Below, piece by piece: positions 1-9,551 of a stretch of DNA of 35,352 nt. The first letter of the stretch is position 1. Every line of letters begins with the position of its first letter. Origin of the DNA: Mikrocytos mackini (lineage: Eukaryota > Endomyxa > Ascetosporea > Mikrocytida > Mikrocytiidae); assembly GCA_030180075.1 (NCBI GenBank), contig JASNJN010000449.1, forward strand, positions 1-35,352. Reading direction: 5' to 3'. Both the position numbers and the translations under genes were made by a program. The notes under the pieces are model-generated. The model had not been told where the DNA came from. It made no database searches and saw only the letters and a program-made list of their open reading frames with translations.

Positions 1-1
1 C

Positions 2-640
2 CGTGGCCTCGGCGACAAGATCTCAATCTCAAATATGGGACGGAAGATCACACGTTCGGCCAACGGCTTTGACCTCATGCTTGACCAACTAGTTTGGAGC
101 AAGAATTAACAAGGTCCACGTACCTCCCCACGGCCTGACATCATTGGTGTCGACACTCTCAAGACAAGGGTAACAGTTCTTGAGGGGGCAGTGGCCGCTG
201 AAGACCTCATTGGGGTTAAACAATGGGAAAAGGAGCACAAATACCTTCAACTGGAGGAACACCTGAGAGGTAAGTACACAGGTTATAAGGTAAGAGCGCT
301 ACAGTTTGTTGTGGGCCAACTTGGAACCCTCACTAACGGTCCATAGACAACCTGAAGACGTTTAGAGCGATCACCAGAATTGGCCACCCACATGGTGGTT
401 CGCTCAGCAACGGCGTCTCAATAGAGAATGTCGTTGCAAAGAACCTGAATGTAACCCTAAAGGGTCACTCAGGATCTACTCTTGGTTCACAGGAGGATCC
501 CCCAAAGGGGTTGGGAAGTCGTGCTCTGGCGAGATTCCTGAGGAAAAGGAACCCAGAGCAGCGCTGCCCGAAGCCTTCCAAAGGAAGCTGCTGCAGAGCT
601 TCTCGGAAAGAAGCAGGCATAAAACCCTAACCCTTGCGGG
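2..640 (+). pseudogene. 3' end of non-LTR retrotransposon (R2/R4/Dong-like), RLE endonuclease domain
   Basis: Reading from base 2 gives the C-terminal end of a non-LTR retrotransposon polyprotein. An RPDIIGVD stretch (about 137-160) is followed by VTVLEGAV, then WEKEHKYLQLE and a conserved VVGQLGTLTN block near 310-340. This order (RPDI, hydrophobic strand, EK..KY, VVG.LG) is that of the restriction-like endonuclease tail of R2/R4/Dong-type LINEs. The copy is dead: TAA at 107-109, TAG at about 344, and the frame shifts so the family-typical continuation NLKTF..IGHPHG is read in another frame from about 350. The 5' part lies outside the window. Sequence to about 700, distinctly richer in G+C than its surroundings, is probably the 3' end of the same element, giving way to AT-rich DNA at about 705. 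Confidence 0.6.
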
Positions 641-715
641 TTGATGGAATTCGGGGTAGCCGAGGGACGGGCTGAAGTGGCCAGGCGCAAGCGCCTAAGA
701 AATTTAATTAATTAT

Positions 716-1202
716 TAGGTTTAAATAGATGTGTACCTCCTCTCCATAATATTCAATACAATATATATCTTTTTATAAATTCCAAATAAAACATCAGTGT
801 CAACATTTAAAATGTAAATACAGTCAAACCTCGATAAAATTTACAAAGTCCCGTTTTCTCCATGTTTTGTAAATCTTACGTGTAGTTTGGGATTTTATCA
901 CAATACGACCAGAATTTTGGAAAACCATAAATGAATATTTTATTTATTTCTCAATTATAAAACAGATGTAAACCATTGATCTCAAAACTATGTTGAATTT
1001 TATTTCTTCAAGAGAATAAATGACAAAATTTTCATGATTTTGCACTAGACTATAACTTATAAATTTTATTTCTAGAGGTTCTAAATTGGTGCTAACACTT
1101 CTATTTAAAGTCATGTTTGTCACGTATCCCTAGTGACTGACATAAATAAATAATAGAAATTAATAATTTCACAGAAATTAACTACCTATCTAACTTTTTA
1201 CA
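716..1202. other. AT-rich spacer with a lone Tc1/mariner/pogo-like terminal sequence
   Basis: No gene is seen here. At about 823-838 the sequence CAGTCAAACCTCGATA resembles the terminal inverted repeats of pogo/Tc1-type elements, and it is preceded by TA. I could not find a matching right end, so it may be a truncated end or chance. The remainder is AT-rich leader to the gag ORF. Confidence 0.3.
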
Positions 1203-2001
1203 ATGAGACCTACGAACACCCACAACCACTCCACATACTCTCGGAGTGGTAAATCAGCCAGTGGGGCTGACATTTTGAATTCAAAGTCTTACGACTCCAC
1301 TTACACGGGACGTACCAATTCTCAGCGTTGCGTAAATAGAAGGACACCAGAAGGTTCAAATATTGATGAAGGATTCCAATATGATTACCTCACCTTCAGC
1401 AACCGCTCAGGAGATTTTGATGGTCCTGATGTTAGGCTCCAAAGGTTAAGCCTCAAGAACAGGCGTGACACAGACATAACGCGCTGGATGTCAGTATTCA
1501 ATGATATCGCACGTTCCAGACAATGGACCGATAGCCAAACATTGGCTAATCTAAGGCTTTCCATTTCCACAGAGCTGAAAAACAAGATTTTGTCGAATAC
1601 TCTGACTTCCCCAGAAGCATGTACGATTGTTACGAAATCGTTCTTTCCCGAAGAAGACTTTGAACACTATGAGTACTTGCTAGCCTCTACAAAGAAACAT
1701 AACTTCTCATCGGCAGAAAGTTATTTAGATTTCTTACGAGGGCTCGAAGTAAAGGCTAATTATTGTGTTGACAAAACTGATAAAATTACTTCGAGGGAAT
1801 TCCTCAAATACTTCATTGAAGGATTGTCTCGCAAAGAGCAAGATATAGCTCTAGATCAGGGGTCGCAATCCGTGGGACGACGTCCCCATAGGGGGGGACA
1901 TGGCCGGAAATTTGGGGACGTATTGTTATGTATGGGGGGACATGGACTTGGATTCCTCCATGTTGCTGTTCGTTGAAAACGTATGTATTGCTGTTAGGCG
2001 G

Positions 2002-2021
2002 TTATAGACACATGTCTATAA
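2002..2021. repeat. Small perfect hairpin in hAT-1 leader
   Basis: Nine-bp arms TTATAGACA / TGTCTATAA are separated by CA. It lies 220 bp upstream of the hAT-1 transposase start. Its function is unknown, and chance is possible in AT-rich DNA. Confidence 0.4.
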
Positions 2022-2242
2022 GATGTATGGCCTAGAAGATGTAGATATGGCTAGAAAGACGGAAATATGTGAGTTTCTATGGATTTTAAATTTGCTTGTT
2101 AATTAATTTTCCCGATAATATACGATCTGTTTGTTCAATTAATATAAATATAAAGGTCACACAATATGGCTAAATTGATATTTGGTTATGGAATTTCCTG
2201 TAGTCCGTTTTATTTTTTAAATCTTAAATCAAATAACACCAC

Positions 2243-4028
2243 ATGGACAGAACTCGCCACTACAAAGAAACATACATCAACATGGGGTTTATAAATAACA
2301 TGGATGGTCATATTGACCGTCCTCAATGTATATTCTGCGGTGGAATTCTTTCGAATGGATCCTTGAAACCAGGTCGCTTACAGACCCATCTAGATGCCCA
2401 ACACCCTGGTCACACCGAGAAAACAGAGGATTATTACAAAAGACAGGCCACATTATTTAAAGAAAGCCTATTTGTAGCTATAAAGAAGCCCAAAATAGCA
2501 GATATTAGTTACAAGGCTCTTAAAATTTCATACTTCATCTCTTTGACCATTGGAAGAAGAAAACTTCCATATACTTTGGGCGAAACACTAATTAAGCCGA
2601 GCTTAGAGTTCGCATTCGAAGAATTGAATGGGACAACAAGAAACGAAGCATATAAACAAATTTCTCTTTCACCAAACACAGTTAAGGCGCGTATTCATAA
2701 TATAGCAGATTATATTAGATATTCTCTCGTTAAAAGGATCCAAGAGAATTCTTTAAATGGGTTTTATGCCCTCCAACTTGATGAAGCAACGGACATTTCT
2801 AGTGACACCAGAGTTTCTGTATTTATCAGATGGGCTGAGAAAACGGGAATATATGAGCACATTCTCGCTTGTCCAACTAACGAGTCCTTTAATACAGGCA
2901 ACGATCTGTTTTTAACTTTGTCAAATGTTCTACAAAAAGCAGGATTACATTGGGATAAATTGATAGGACTTTGTACTGACGGAGCTCCCGCAATGACGGG
3001 AAATAATAAAGGACTTAGAAAATACGTTAAAGATAAAGCCCCTGGTGTTCTTTTCAATCACTGTATCATTCACCGCTTAGCATTAAGTTCAAAGAATTTA
3101 AACAGTACATTGGATAATGTATTAAAGACATGTGTAAGCATAGTGAACTTTATAAAAAGAAGCCCGTTGAAAGCCAGAGTTTTCAAGAAAAATTTGTACA
3201 GAAATGGATGAAGAACATAAGACTTTGCTTTACCACACAGAAGTAAGGTGGTTAAGCCGGGGAAATGTATTGAATAGAATTTCTAGTACGCGTAAATCTA
3301 TAATTAAGTTTTTAGAATTTAATGAAGATTGCAAAGATAATGAAAAAATAAAGTTACTGTTAAACAAATTCAAAAACAATCAATTTCAACTTAATCTAGG
3401 CTATTTGGCTGACATTTTTACTCTAATTAACAAAGGAAATTTGAAACTCCAAGGGAAAAATTCAAATTTAGTCATTCTTATGCAGGAAATAAATATACTT
3501 AAATCAAAGCTTATGTTAAATTTGAGACATGTCGAAAGAGATAACTTTACAGATTTCAAACAGCTTACTAGTTTGGAAATTCCAATTACCAATAAGACAA
3601 CAATTATAACACATTTAAAACTTTTAATTAAGGCCATGAATTCATATTTTCCCGGAACTATGGAAAACATAAAATCTTTAATTTTAGATCGACACATATA
3701 ACGAAGATGAACTGAAAATATTGAAATTAGGGATAATTTAATAGAGTTAAAAAGTGATCTGGAGTTGAACAATTTTAAAGAAAGCCATCATTATGAAAAG
3801 TATTGGTGCAAAAGTTTTGCATCTTATCCAATAATTTCGAGTTTTGTTTTGAGATTTTTAATTCCCTTCTCAACAACATATTTAAGTGAATGTAGTTTTT
3901 CTACTTTACTTAAAATTAAAAATAAAGAAAGGAACAAGGTTGAGCCAACCGATCAATTAATAGTTGCGTTATCTGACATGGCTATAGATTTGGACGACGT
4001 GATTAAATTTGTAAAGAGAGGGAATTAA
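2243..4028 (+). pseudogene. hAT transposase (ZBED5/FAM200-like), frameshifted
   Basis: An N-terminal zinc-binding segment (CIFCGGILSNG...HLDAQHPGH, residues 30-52) is followed by hAT catalytic-core motifs: LDEATDIS (first Asp), LCTDGAPAM (second Asp), and CIIHRLAL. The frame then slips by one base in an A-rich run at about 3185-3193. The second segment (3204-3701) begins with the family motif HTEVRWLSRG. A TAA (3699-3701) and a TGA a few codons on interrupt it. The third segment (3765-4028, same frame) carries the C-terminal dimerisation helix region with ECSFSTLLKIKNK. In intact relatives these form one protein of roughly 550-650 residues. Product would be a nuclear DDE-type transposase; this copy cannot make a full-length one. 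Confidence 0.85.
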
Positions 4029-4398
4029 ATAAATAACAATAAAATTATTTTTAATATGGCTTTTTACAACTTTTTATGTTCTCAACTTTATTAACATTAT
4101 AAAATATCTCATATCATTTTGAATTTTAGATAATAGAGAAAGTCTTAGAGAATGAAACATAAGTTAGTATTAATTCTATATATTCTTTTCTTTTAAATTC
4201 TAATTTATTTGAAAGCTCAAGCCGTAACCAAAGTTTTCATGTGTGGGGACATGACACTACATCTATTGCGACCCCTGGTTTAAAAGGATCCTTGGTGATC
4301 TACAACTGGCTGAGGGGCCAGCTGAGATCGTATCATATTGAAGAGGAATATGACGAGGATATGAAATACTAATTAATTAATTAATTTCTTTAGATTGA

Positions 4399-5460
4399 AA
4401 CTCATTCTCCCTTAAAATAAATTTCTCCCCTAAAATGACTCATTCTCCCCTATTTTTGTACATAAAAAATGTTCACCAAAGTGTGTTTTTATGGCCTAAC
4501 AACAATTTTTGAAAAAAAAATTTTTGGGGAAATTTTCAAGGGGACCCCCTTGGAAAATTTCAAAAAAGTCAACATCTAAAAACATTAATTTTTTCAAAAT
4601 TTTTTTGATCGTTGTATTATCAAAAAATCTACAAATAAAAACTTTTTAAAATTTTCCAAAAAATTCTTAATCACATTATTATTAAAATTTAAAAATTGTG
4701 GTTCAAAACACCTGTTTTTGAGATATCAACATAACGAATATTTTTCCAAAATACTTTTGAATGAGTATTCTAGATCTATCGCTTATAAAGCAATAAAAAA
4801 TTTTCAGCAAAAATTGCGGGTTTAATTCGAAAAATTTTGAAGTTTACTTTTTACATAAAAATCAAAAAAAATTTAAAAAAATTATTTTTTGGAAAATCCA
4901 TTTTTTTAGTAATAATAATACGACCCAATGTTATTTATAGGAAAAACGATTTTTAATGATAAATATTAAAAATTCTAGGAAAAAAAATTTCGATTTTTTT
5001 TTGAAATTTTTTTGATTTTTATGTAAAAAGTAAACTTCAAAATTTTTCGAATTAAACCCGCAATTTTTGCTGAAAATTTTTTATTGCTTTATAAGCGATA
5101 GATCTAGAATACTCATTCAAAAGTATTTTGGAAAAATATTCGTTATGTTGATATCTCAAAAACAGGTGTTTTGAACCACAATTTTTAAATTTTAATAATA
5201 ATGTGATTAAGAATTTTTTGGAAAATTTTAAAAAGTTTTTATTTGTAGATTTTTTGATAATACAACGATCAAAAAATTTTTGAAAAAATTAATGTTTTTA
5301 GATGTTGACTTTTTTGAAATTTTCCAAGGGGGTCCCCTTGAAAATTTCCCCAAAAATTTTTTTTTCAAAAATTGTTGTTAGGCCATAAAAACACACTTTG
5401 GTGAACATTTTTTATGTACAAAAATAGGGGAGAATGAGTCATTTTAGGGGAGAATGAGTT
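4399..5460. mobile_element. Foldback element P1: ~1.06-kb near-perfect palindrome
   Basis: Two arms of roughly 450-480 bp are reverse complements of each other around a unique spacer of about 110 bp near 4885-4995. For example ACTCATTCTCCCC at 4438-4450 pairs with its complement at 5427-5439, and the arms stay symmetrical inward through poly-A/T rich sequence. The termini carry short tandem units of about 20 bp built on ACTCATTCTCCCCTAAAATG. Three imperfect units are on the left and two on the right, so the outer ends are out of register. No ORF belongs to it, and no clear target duplication is visible. It truncates the minus-strand MULE on its right and abuts the gag ORF on its left. A diverged relative lies at 19401-20314. 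Confidence 0.8.
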
Positions 5461-6109
5461 GCAACCAGCTTCATGTGCTGCATAAGAAATAAAGTTCGAA
5501 CCCAGGAGATCTGAACTATAATAATCTTCAGTTTTCTGTGCAAGTACTCCTCCCATAACATCAATAACAGATGTTAAATTCTTCCCGTTGTACATAAAGT
5601 AATTCCGCTTGAGAGCGGAATTAAATCCCTCAATGGCGTTATTAGTCTTTGGGTATGCAAGAACATATCCAGTTCACCAGAAACAGTTGTTGTCTAAATG
5701 ATTTGTAGAAAAATAGTTTAAAAGTCATCCAACTGTTGAAATTCACTATATTTTCTCAAGAACATGCGTTTCGCTTTATTAAAGAGGAGCTGGGTGTATG
5801 CTTTCTGTAAATAATTCACATCAGAATAAACATTCCGTTTGAGCCTTATATCTGAGTCTGGGATTCTTTTATTTACGTTGTGTGCTATATGCGCCCAACA
5901 CAAACATGTTCAGTATTTGGCAAGCTTTCTCTTAAAGCACGTTTAATACTCTTTGCTTCATCACTAACTATAGCCACAGGATCAAATATAAGCTGAGAAT
6001 TTAAACAATATGCCTTGTGTGTTTCTAATATTAACCTATAGTTATCCGTCGTCTTGGAATTTGTCAGAGAAAAAGAAATTAACCGAAATCTACCCGAAGA
6101 AGTTAGACC

Positions 6110-6589
6110 CATAGATGGGTATTTTTTGGCGCCAAAAGTCTTTAAAAAAGTAAGGTCAAAAAGTTTTTTCGCAAATCAAACTAAAGTTGAACGACGCAAA
6201 AAAGTTTTTTTCGCAATTTGTGAAAAAACTTGAAATGCGAAAAACGCATTTTCGCGTTGGCGCTGAATTACGATTTTGGAACACGCGTTTTTTCGCGTCT
6301 GCGGGAATTGCTAAAAAGAGCAATTTTGCTAATTTTTTGCAAAAAAACAAGGAATCTGGCGACGGTACCAAAAAATAAAAACACGTTTTTTAGCATGTAC
6401 TTTGTTTTTTGCATCTGAATTATTGGCGTTTTTTTGTGTGAATAAGGTTTTTTTGCAATTTTTTTCGTATCCATTTTGCTAAAAAATTATATCTTTTAGA
6501 TTTTCGCAAAAAAAAACTGATTTCATTTGCAAAAAAAGTCGTTTGCTTTTGCTAATTGGTGCCATTCGCAAGCGAAATGCCCATCTATG
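6110..6589. mobile_element. hAT-type MITE (480 bp) inside MULE 1
   Basis: Terminal inverted repeats CATAGATGGG / CCCATCTATG are flanked by a perfect 8-bp target duplication GTTAGACC (6102-6109 and 6590-6597). The interior is full of TTTTTCGC/GCGAAAAA-type words in both orientations, typical of clustered subterminal transposase sites, and has no coding capacity. Conceptual removal rejoins the MULE reading frame as GGLTSSGRF on the minus strand. The short ORFs seen inside it are by-products of low complexity. Confidence 0.88.
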
Positions 6590-6907
6590 GTTAGACCACC
6601 AAAAAGAATAACTACAAAGTCTTCCCATGATCGCTTATAAGTGCCATCAACACAGAAATTACGCAAATGCGAAATCTGGTTCAAAAGATCCGTGTTAGAA
6701 AAAAATCGATGTATATGAGCCGTTTCGGGAAGTTGTCTTCATACAAAAGAAGTTTCTTGTCGACTCTGATATACATGCGGAATATTGAGCCAAGTCTACA
6801 AGGGATATCTCTGAACATCTAGGTGTTATTTGGGTTAAGCGTCTGTATTTCTGATAAGCGTTCGTTCGAAGAGTATCTAAAGAAGAAAGTTGATTTAATA
6901 GGATAGA

Positions 6908-7231
6908 ACACAGCGTATTTTGTAGGAAATAACTTTTTTTAATATATTACAAATCTACATTTATATGACCTCAATGCGTAGATCTCGATCTCGTAAACAA
7001 CGCGCTGGGTTCGGTTTTCGATTTAATTTAGTTTCCGTGCTTAAATTTTCCGATAAATTAGGCCTCCAGCTATAGAAACAGACTGAAAATGCCAATTGAT
7101 GATTATATTTCAAAAATTTTAAAAACAAACAAATTGTTAGGGTTAAAAGCGGCTGAAACCCGATATAAATCATTTTCGACCCATATAAACTTATTCTAAG
7201 AAAAAGTTATTTCCTATGAAATATGGAAAAT
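6908..7231. mobile_element. Mutator-type MITE family C, copy 1 (324 bp)
   Basis: It is flanked by a perfect 9-bp direct repeat TAGGATAGA (6899-6907 and 7232-7240), the TSD length typical of Mutator-like elements. Imperfect terminal inverted repeats include TAGGAAATAACTTTTT on both sides. A second copy of identical length (324 bp) and the same orientation lies at 26608-26931. It sits inside MULE 1, and its removal keeps the MULE frame. Confidence 0.85.
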
Positions 7232-8033
7232 TAGGATAGACCATAATTAATTGAAAGATATACTTGGTTCTTGTCGTATAATGGATTGTAACTTCATGAA
7301 CAGCAAAGGTTTTAAAATGTTCGCCAATGTGTTACAGTTTTGAACATGTGGGGACTTATTCATTGGTGAATAGCTATTAGAAGTTGCATTTGTATTTCTT
7401 TTCAGAACAAGCTTAAAGTCACAAGAACTTTCTCTTTTGCTTTTGCAGTAAAACACAATACTATGTGTGTTACCTCCCAATCTATTGTTGCTAATAGAAA
7501 GAAGACATTTGAAGTAGGGAACTAGACCTAGTGCTTCGCTGCCTTCCAGTTTTAATTCACACGTAAGGGTGAAACTAGGTATTAAAAAATCTTTGACAGT
7601 CAAACGATCATACAATTCACCAATAAAATCATTTGTGGAATTGTTCGATGCTGATTTGAATGTAAGTGGGGATATTATGTTTCTAAACAAATAAACATTT
7701 CAAAAAATTAAAAACATTATTGGATATAACCAGAGACGTGGAAATATGTTAAAAGTTTTAGTCTTAGTAATCCGATATGTTGTTTATTATAAACTATAAA
7801 ACTATATATATAAATTTGAGCATGATCTATCTATGCATGTTTTGCATATGTGTGCATACCTGCATATCCAGTTGCATATCTGGATATTTAGATTAAAATT
7901 TTATTTAATATTTGAACAAATATTCGTGCCTCGGCACATATATACTAGTTAATGGAGATAATCCATTAAAAGTGTATATAATCACACCATGTTTAGTCAA
8001 TGGACTTTAATATTTTGAAAATTTAAAAATCAG

Positions 8034-9551
8034 ATGAAAAATAAGGTATCTACTATAGAAAGATACGTGATTGAATTCCCAAATCAGTCACTGAGTAATG
8101 AGAATAACAACTTGTACTGCAGATGTTGCGTCACAGTTGTCAGCTGCTATCGGAAATCACTAGTGAGACAACATCTTAATACTTACACCCATTCAAAGAA
8201 CTTAGGACATTGGTTGAATAAAGAACAACAGACGCTAACCCCTTTTATTTCATGCTACACCAAGAAACAGAAGTCTAGACTAGCTACAACGAATATATAC
8301 AAAGATCCTAAACATATGTTCTACAAAGATATGACAACAGCGTTTTGTTCTGTCGACATATCCTTCAATAAACACGAAAACAACGAATTCAGCCGGTTCT
8401 TGGAGAAATACACAGGTTATCCTACACCAAGCAGGACGACATTAACTAGGACTTACTTAAAAACACAATACGAAAAAACATTAGATAACGTAAGAAAGAG
8501 AATACAAGGACATTATATCTGGGCATCTGTTGATGAAACGACAGATATAGGAGGGAACAAAGTAGCTGTTCTATGTGTTGGAATTCTAGATGAAGAAAGA
8601 ACCGTTCCGCCCATGCTTGTGCACATGCAATTCCTTGACAAGACAAACAGCAACACTATATCGCAGTTCTTTAATAGGAGCCTCAATATACTTTACAACA
8701 ATGACGAAGACCAGTTCAAAAGAGTTAGGTTGTTTGTAACAGATTCAGCAGCTTATATGAAGAAAGCTTTTACAATAATCAAGGGAATGTATACAGAACT
8801 GATACATGTAAGATGTTTTGCCCATAATATCCACACCGTGTGTAGCGAAATACGAGAACAGTTTCCATTGGTAGATGGGTTCGTTTATTTGATAAAGAAG
8901 ATAATCAGAAAAAGTCCACAAAGAAAACAACTGTTTAAGGAAATGAATCCAGAAATTCCTTTACCAAAGTATCCTTCAACAGCACGATGGGGAAGTTGGC
9001 TTGATTTTGTCAAATACTTGGGTGAATATATCGATGAGATTTGCAGCTTCTTAAGGAAATTAAATTCAAATGAAGCAGCAGCTATTCGAAGGGTTAAAGA
9101 GATAATTGAAGACAACAACTTAATCTTGGAAGTGAACTTTATCAGTATCTGGTTCGCAGGCTTAACTACAGTTTTGATTCAAATATAGGCAAACAATCCT
9201 ACACTTCACAATACCGTACTGGTTATTAATAAAGCAAAAAGAATTATAGAGGAATGCCCTGATAGTTTACAGACAATACCAATTAAGAACAAGTTCAATA
9301 AAGTGTTAGAAAAGAATGTTGGTTTGAATACAATTATTAAAATCCACGATAATATGACAATGGCGAATGGAGAATGGAGTTTTGATTTTCCACGAGTTGA
9401 TTTAAAGATCTTTAAATATGCGCCCATAACTAGCTCCGAGACTGACCGGATATTCTCAGTATACAATGCGATGTTTACTAGCAGGAGAACTAACTTATTA
9501 GAAGAGAATTTAAAATATCTTTTAATAATTAAATATAATAATAGAAAGTAA
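8034..9551 (+). pseudogene. hAT-2 transposase, one in-frame stop
   Basis: A BED-like zinc-binding N-terminus (CRCCVTVVS...HLNTYTH, residues 24-52) precedes the catalytic core. WASVDETTDIGG (about 164-175) holds the first Asp; FVTDSAAYMK the second; VRCFAHNIH and STARWGSWLDF are further conserved hAT blocks. TAG at 9186-9188 closes the first ORF at residue 384, but the same frame stays open from 9189 to 9551. That part encodes the C-terminal hAT dimerisation region with SSETDRIFSVYNAMFTSRR. Only this single nonsense codon separates the ORF from a ~505-residue transposase. ATG 8034 is used; it follows the AT-rich leader containing the GCATAT repeats. Function: nuclear cut-and-paste transposase. 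Confidence 0.85.

Larger units (their letters stand above)
1857..4277 (+). mobile_element. hAT DNA transposon (hAT-1), 2.4 kb
   Basis: The element is bounded by perfect 12-bp inverted repeats, CAGGGGTCGCAA at 1857-1868 and TTGCGACCCCTG at 4266-4277. It carries a hAT transposase remnant between. GGGGACATG motifs occur near both ends and could be subterminal binding sites. The flanking 8-mers are CTCTAGAT (1849-1856) and GTTTAAAA (4278-4285). The left one fits the hAT nTCTAGAn target preference; the right one agrees at only 4 of 8 positions, so one flank has mutated. Frame continuity of the interrupted gag ORF supports the 8-bp interpretation. Confidence 0.85.
1203..4371 (+). pseudogene. Retrotransposon gag/capsid-like ORF split by a hAT insertion
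   Basis: The first exon-like part (1203-1856, 218 codons) has a basic Ser/Asn-rich N-terminus and then an all-helical segment starting at DITRWMSVFNDIARSRQW that resembles a Ty3/gypsy-type capsid (RWM..F...; FLRGLEVKANYCV; FLKYFIEGLSRKEQDIAL). The ORF is broken at codon 219 by a 2.4-kb hAT element. Taking out 1857-4285 (element plus one 8-bp target copy) joins 1856 to 4286 in frame and continues with GSLVIYNWLRGQLRSYHIEE to a TAA at 4369-4371. No CCHC zinc knuckle, protease or pol follows, so it was either a stand-alone gag gene or a truncated retroelement. ATG 1203 is the first in frame. The downstream 27 bp to the foldback element are TTAA-type repeats. Confidence 0.55.
5461..7690 (-). pseudogene. 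MULE transposase 1 (Mutator superfamily), multiply interrupted
   Basis: It reads right to left. The N-terminal part (7690-7247) starts MFRN.ISPL and holds a Cys/His zinc-binding cluster (C..7..C, later H..C), as in FLYWCH/GCM1-like MULE DNA-binding domains. A TAA ends it, then a 324-bp MITE intervenes (6908-7231). Removing the MITE with one TSD copy continues the same frame (LWSILLNQLSSLDTL). The DDE core follows: FCVDGTYKRSWEDF (first Asp, about 6650), a hAT MITE (6110-6589), then VSDEAKSI (second Asp), CWAHIAHNVNKR, and TNNAIEGFNSALKR (Glu, about 5640). There are frameshifts near 6720 and 5895 and a W-to-stop change before the Glu motif. The C-terminus is lost at the foldback element. Similar in its N-terminus to MULE 3 at 17669. 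Confidence 0.8.

Noticed and set aside
487-690. 67-codon minus-strand ORF in the GC-richer left end
   Set aside because: It lies opposite the LINE 3' end, and its text is low-complexity without a family pattern; it is a shadow frame.
3185-3211. Programmed frameshift in the hAT-1 transposase A-run
   Set aside because: Further stops downstream make simple decay the better explanation.
4278-4285. A perfect hAT-1 target duplication
   Set aside because: The right octamer matches the left at only four of eight positions, so a perfect TSD is not claimed; frame continuity is used instead.
5490-5520. GGTTCGAAC-like tRNA B box (minus strand)
   Set aside because: The bases encode the MULE 1 C-terminal region, and no cloverleaf, A box or acceptor stem can be drawn.
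6156-6474. Several short ORFs on both strands
   Set aside because: They fall inside the 480-bp hAT MITE and arise from its GCAAAAA/TTTTTCGC repeats.
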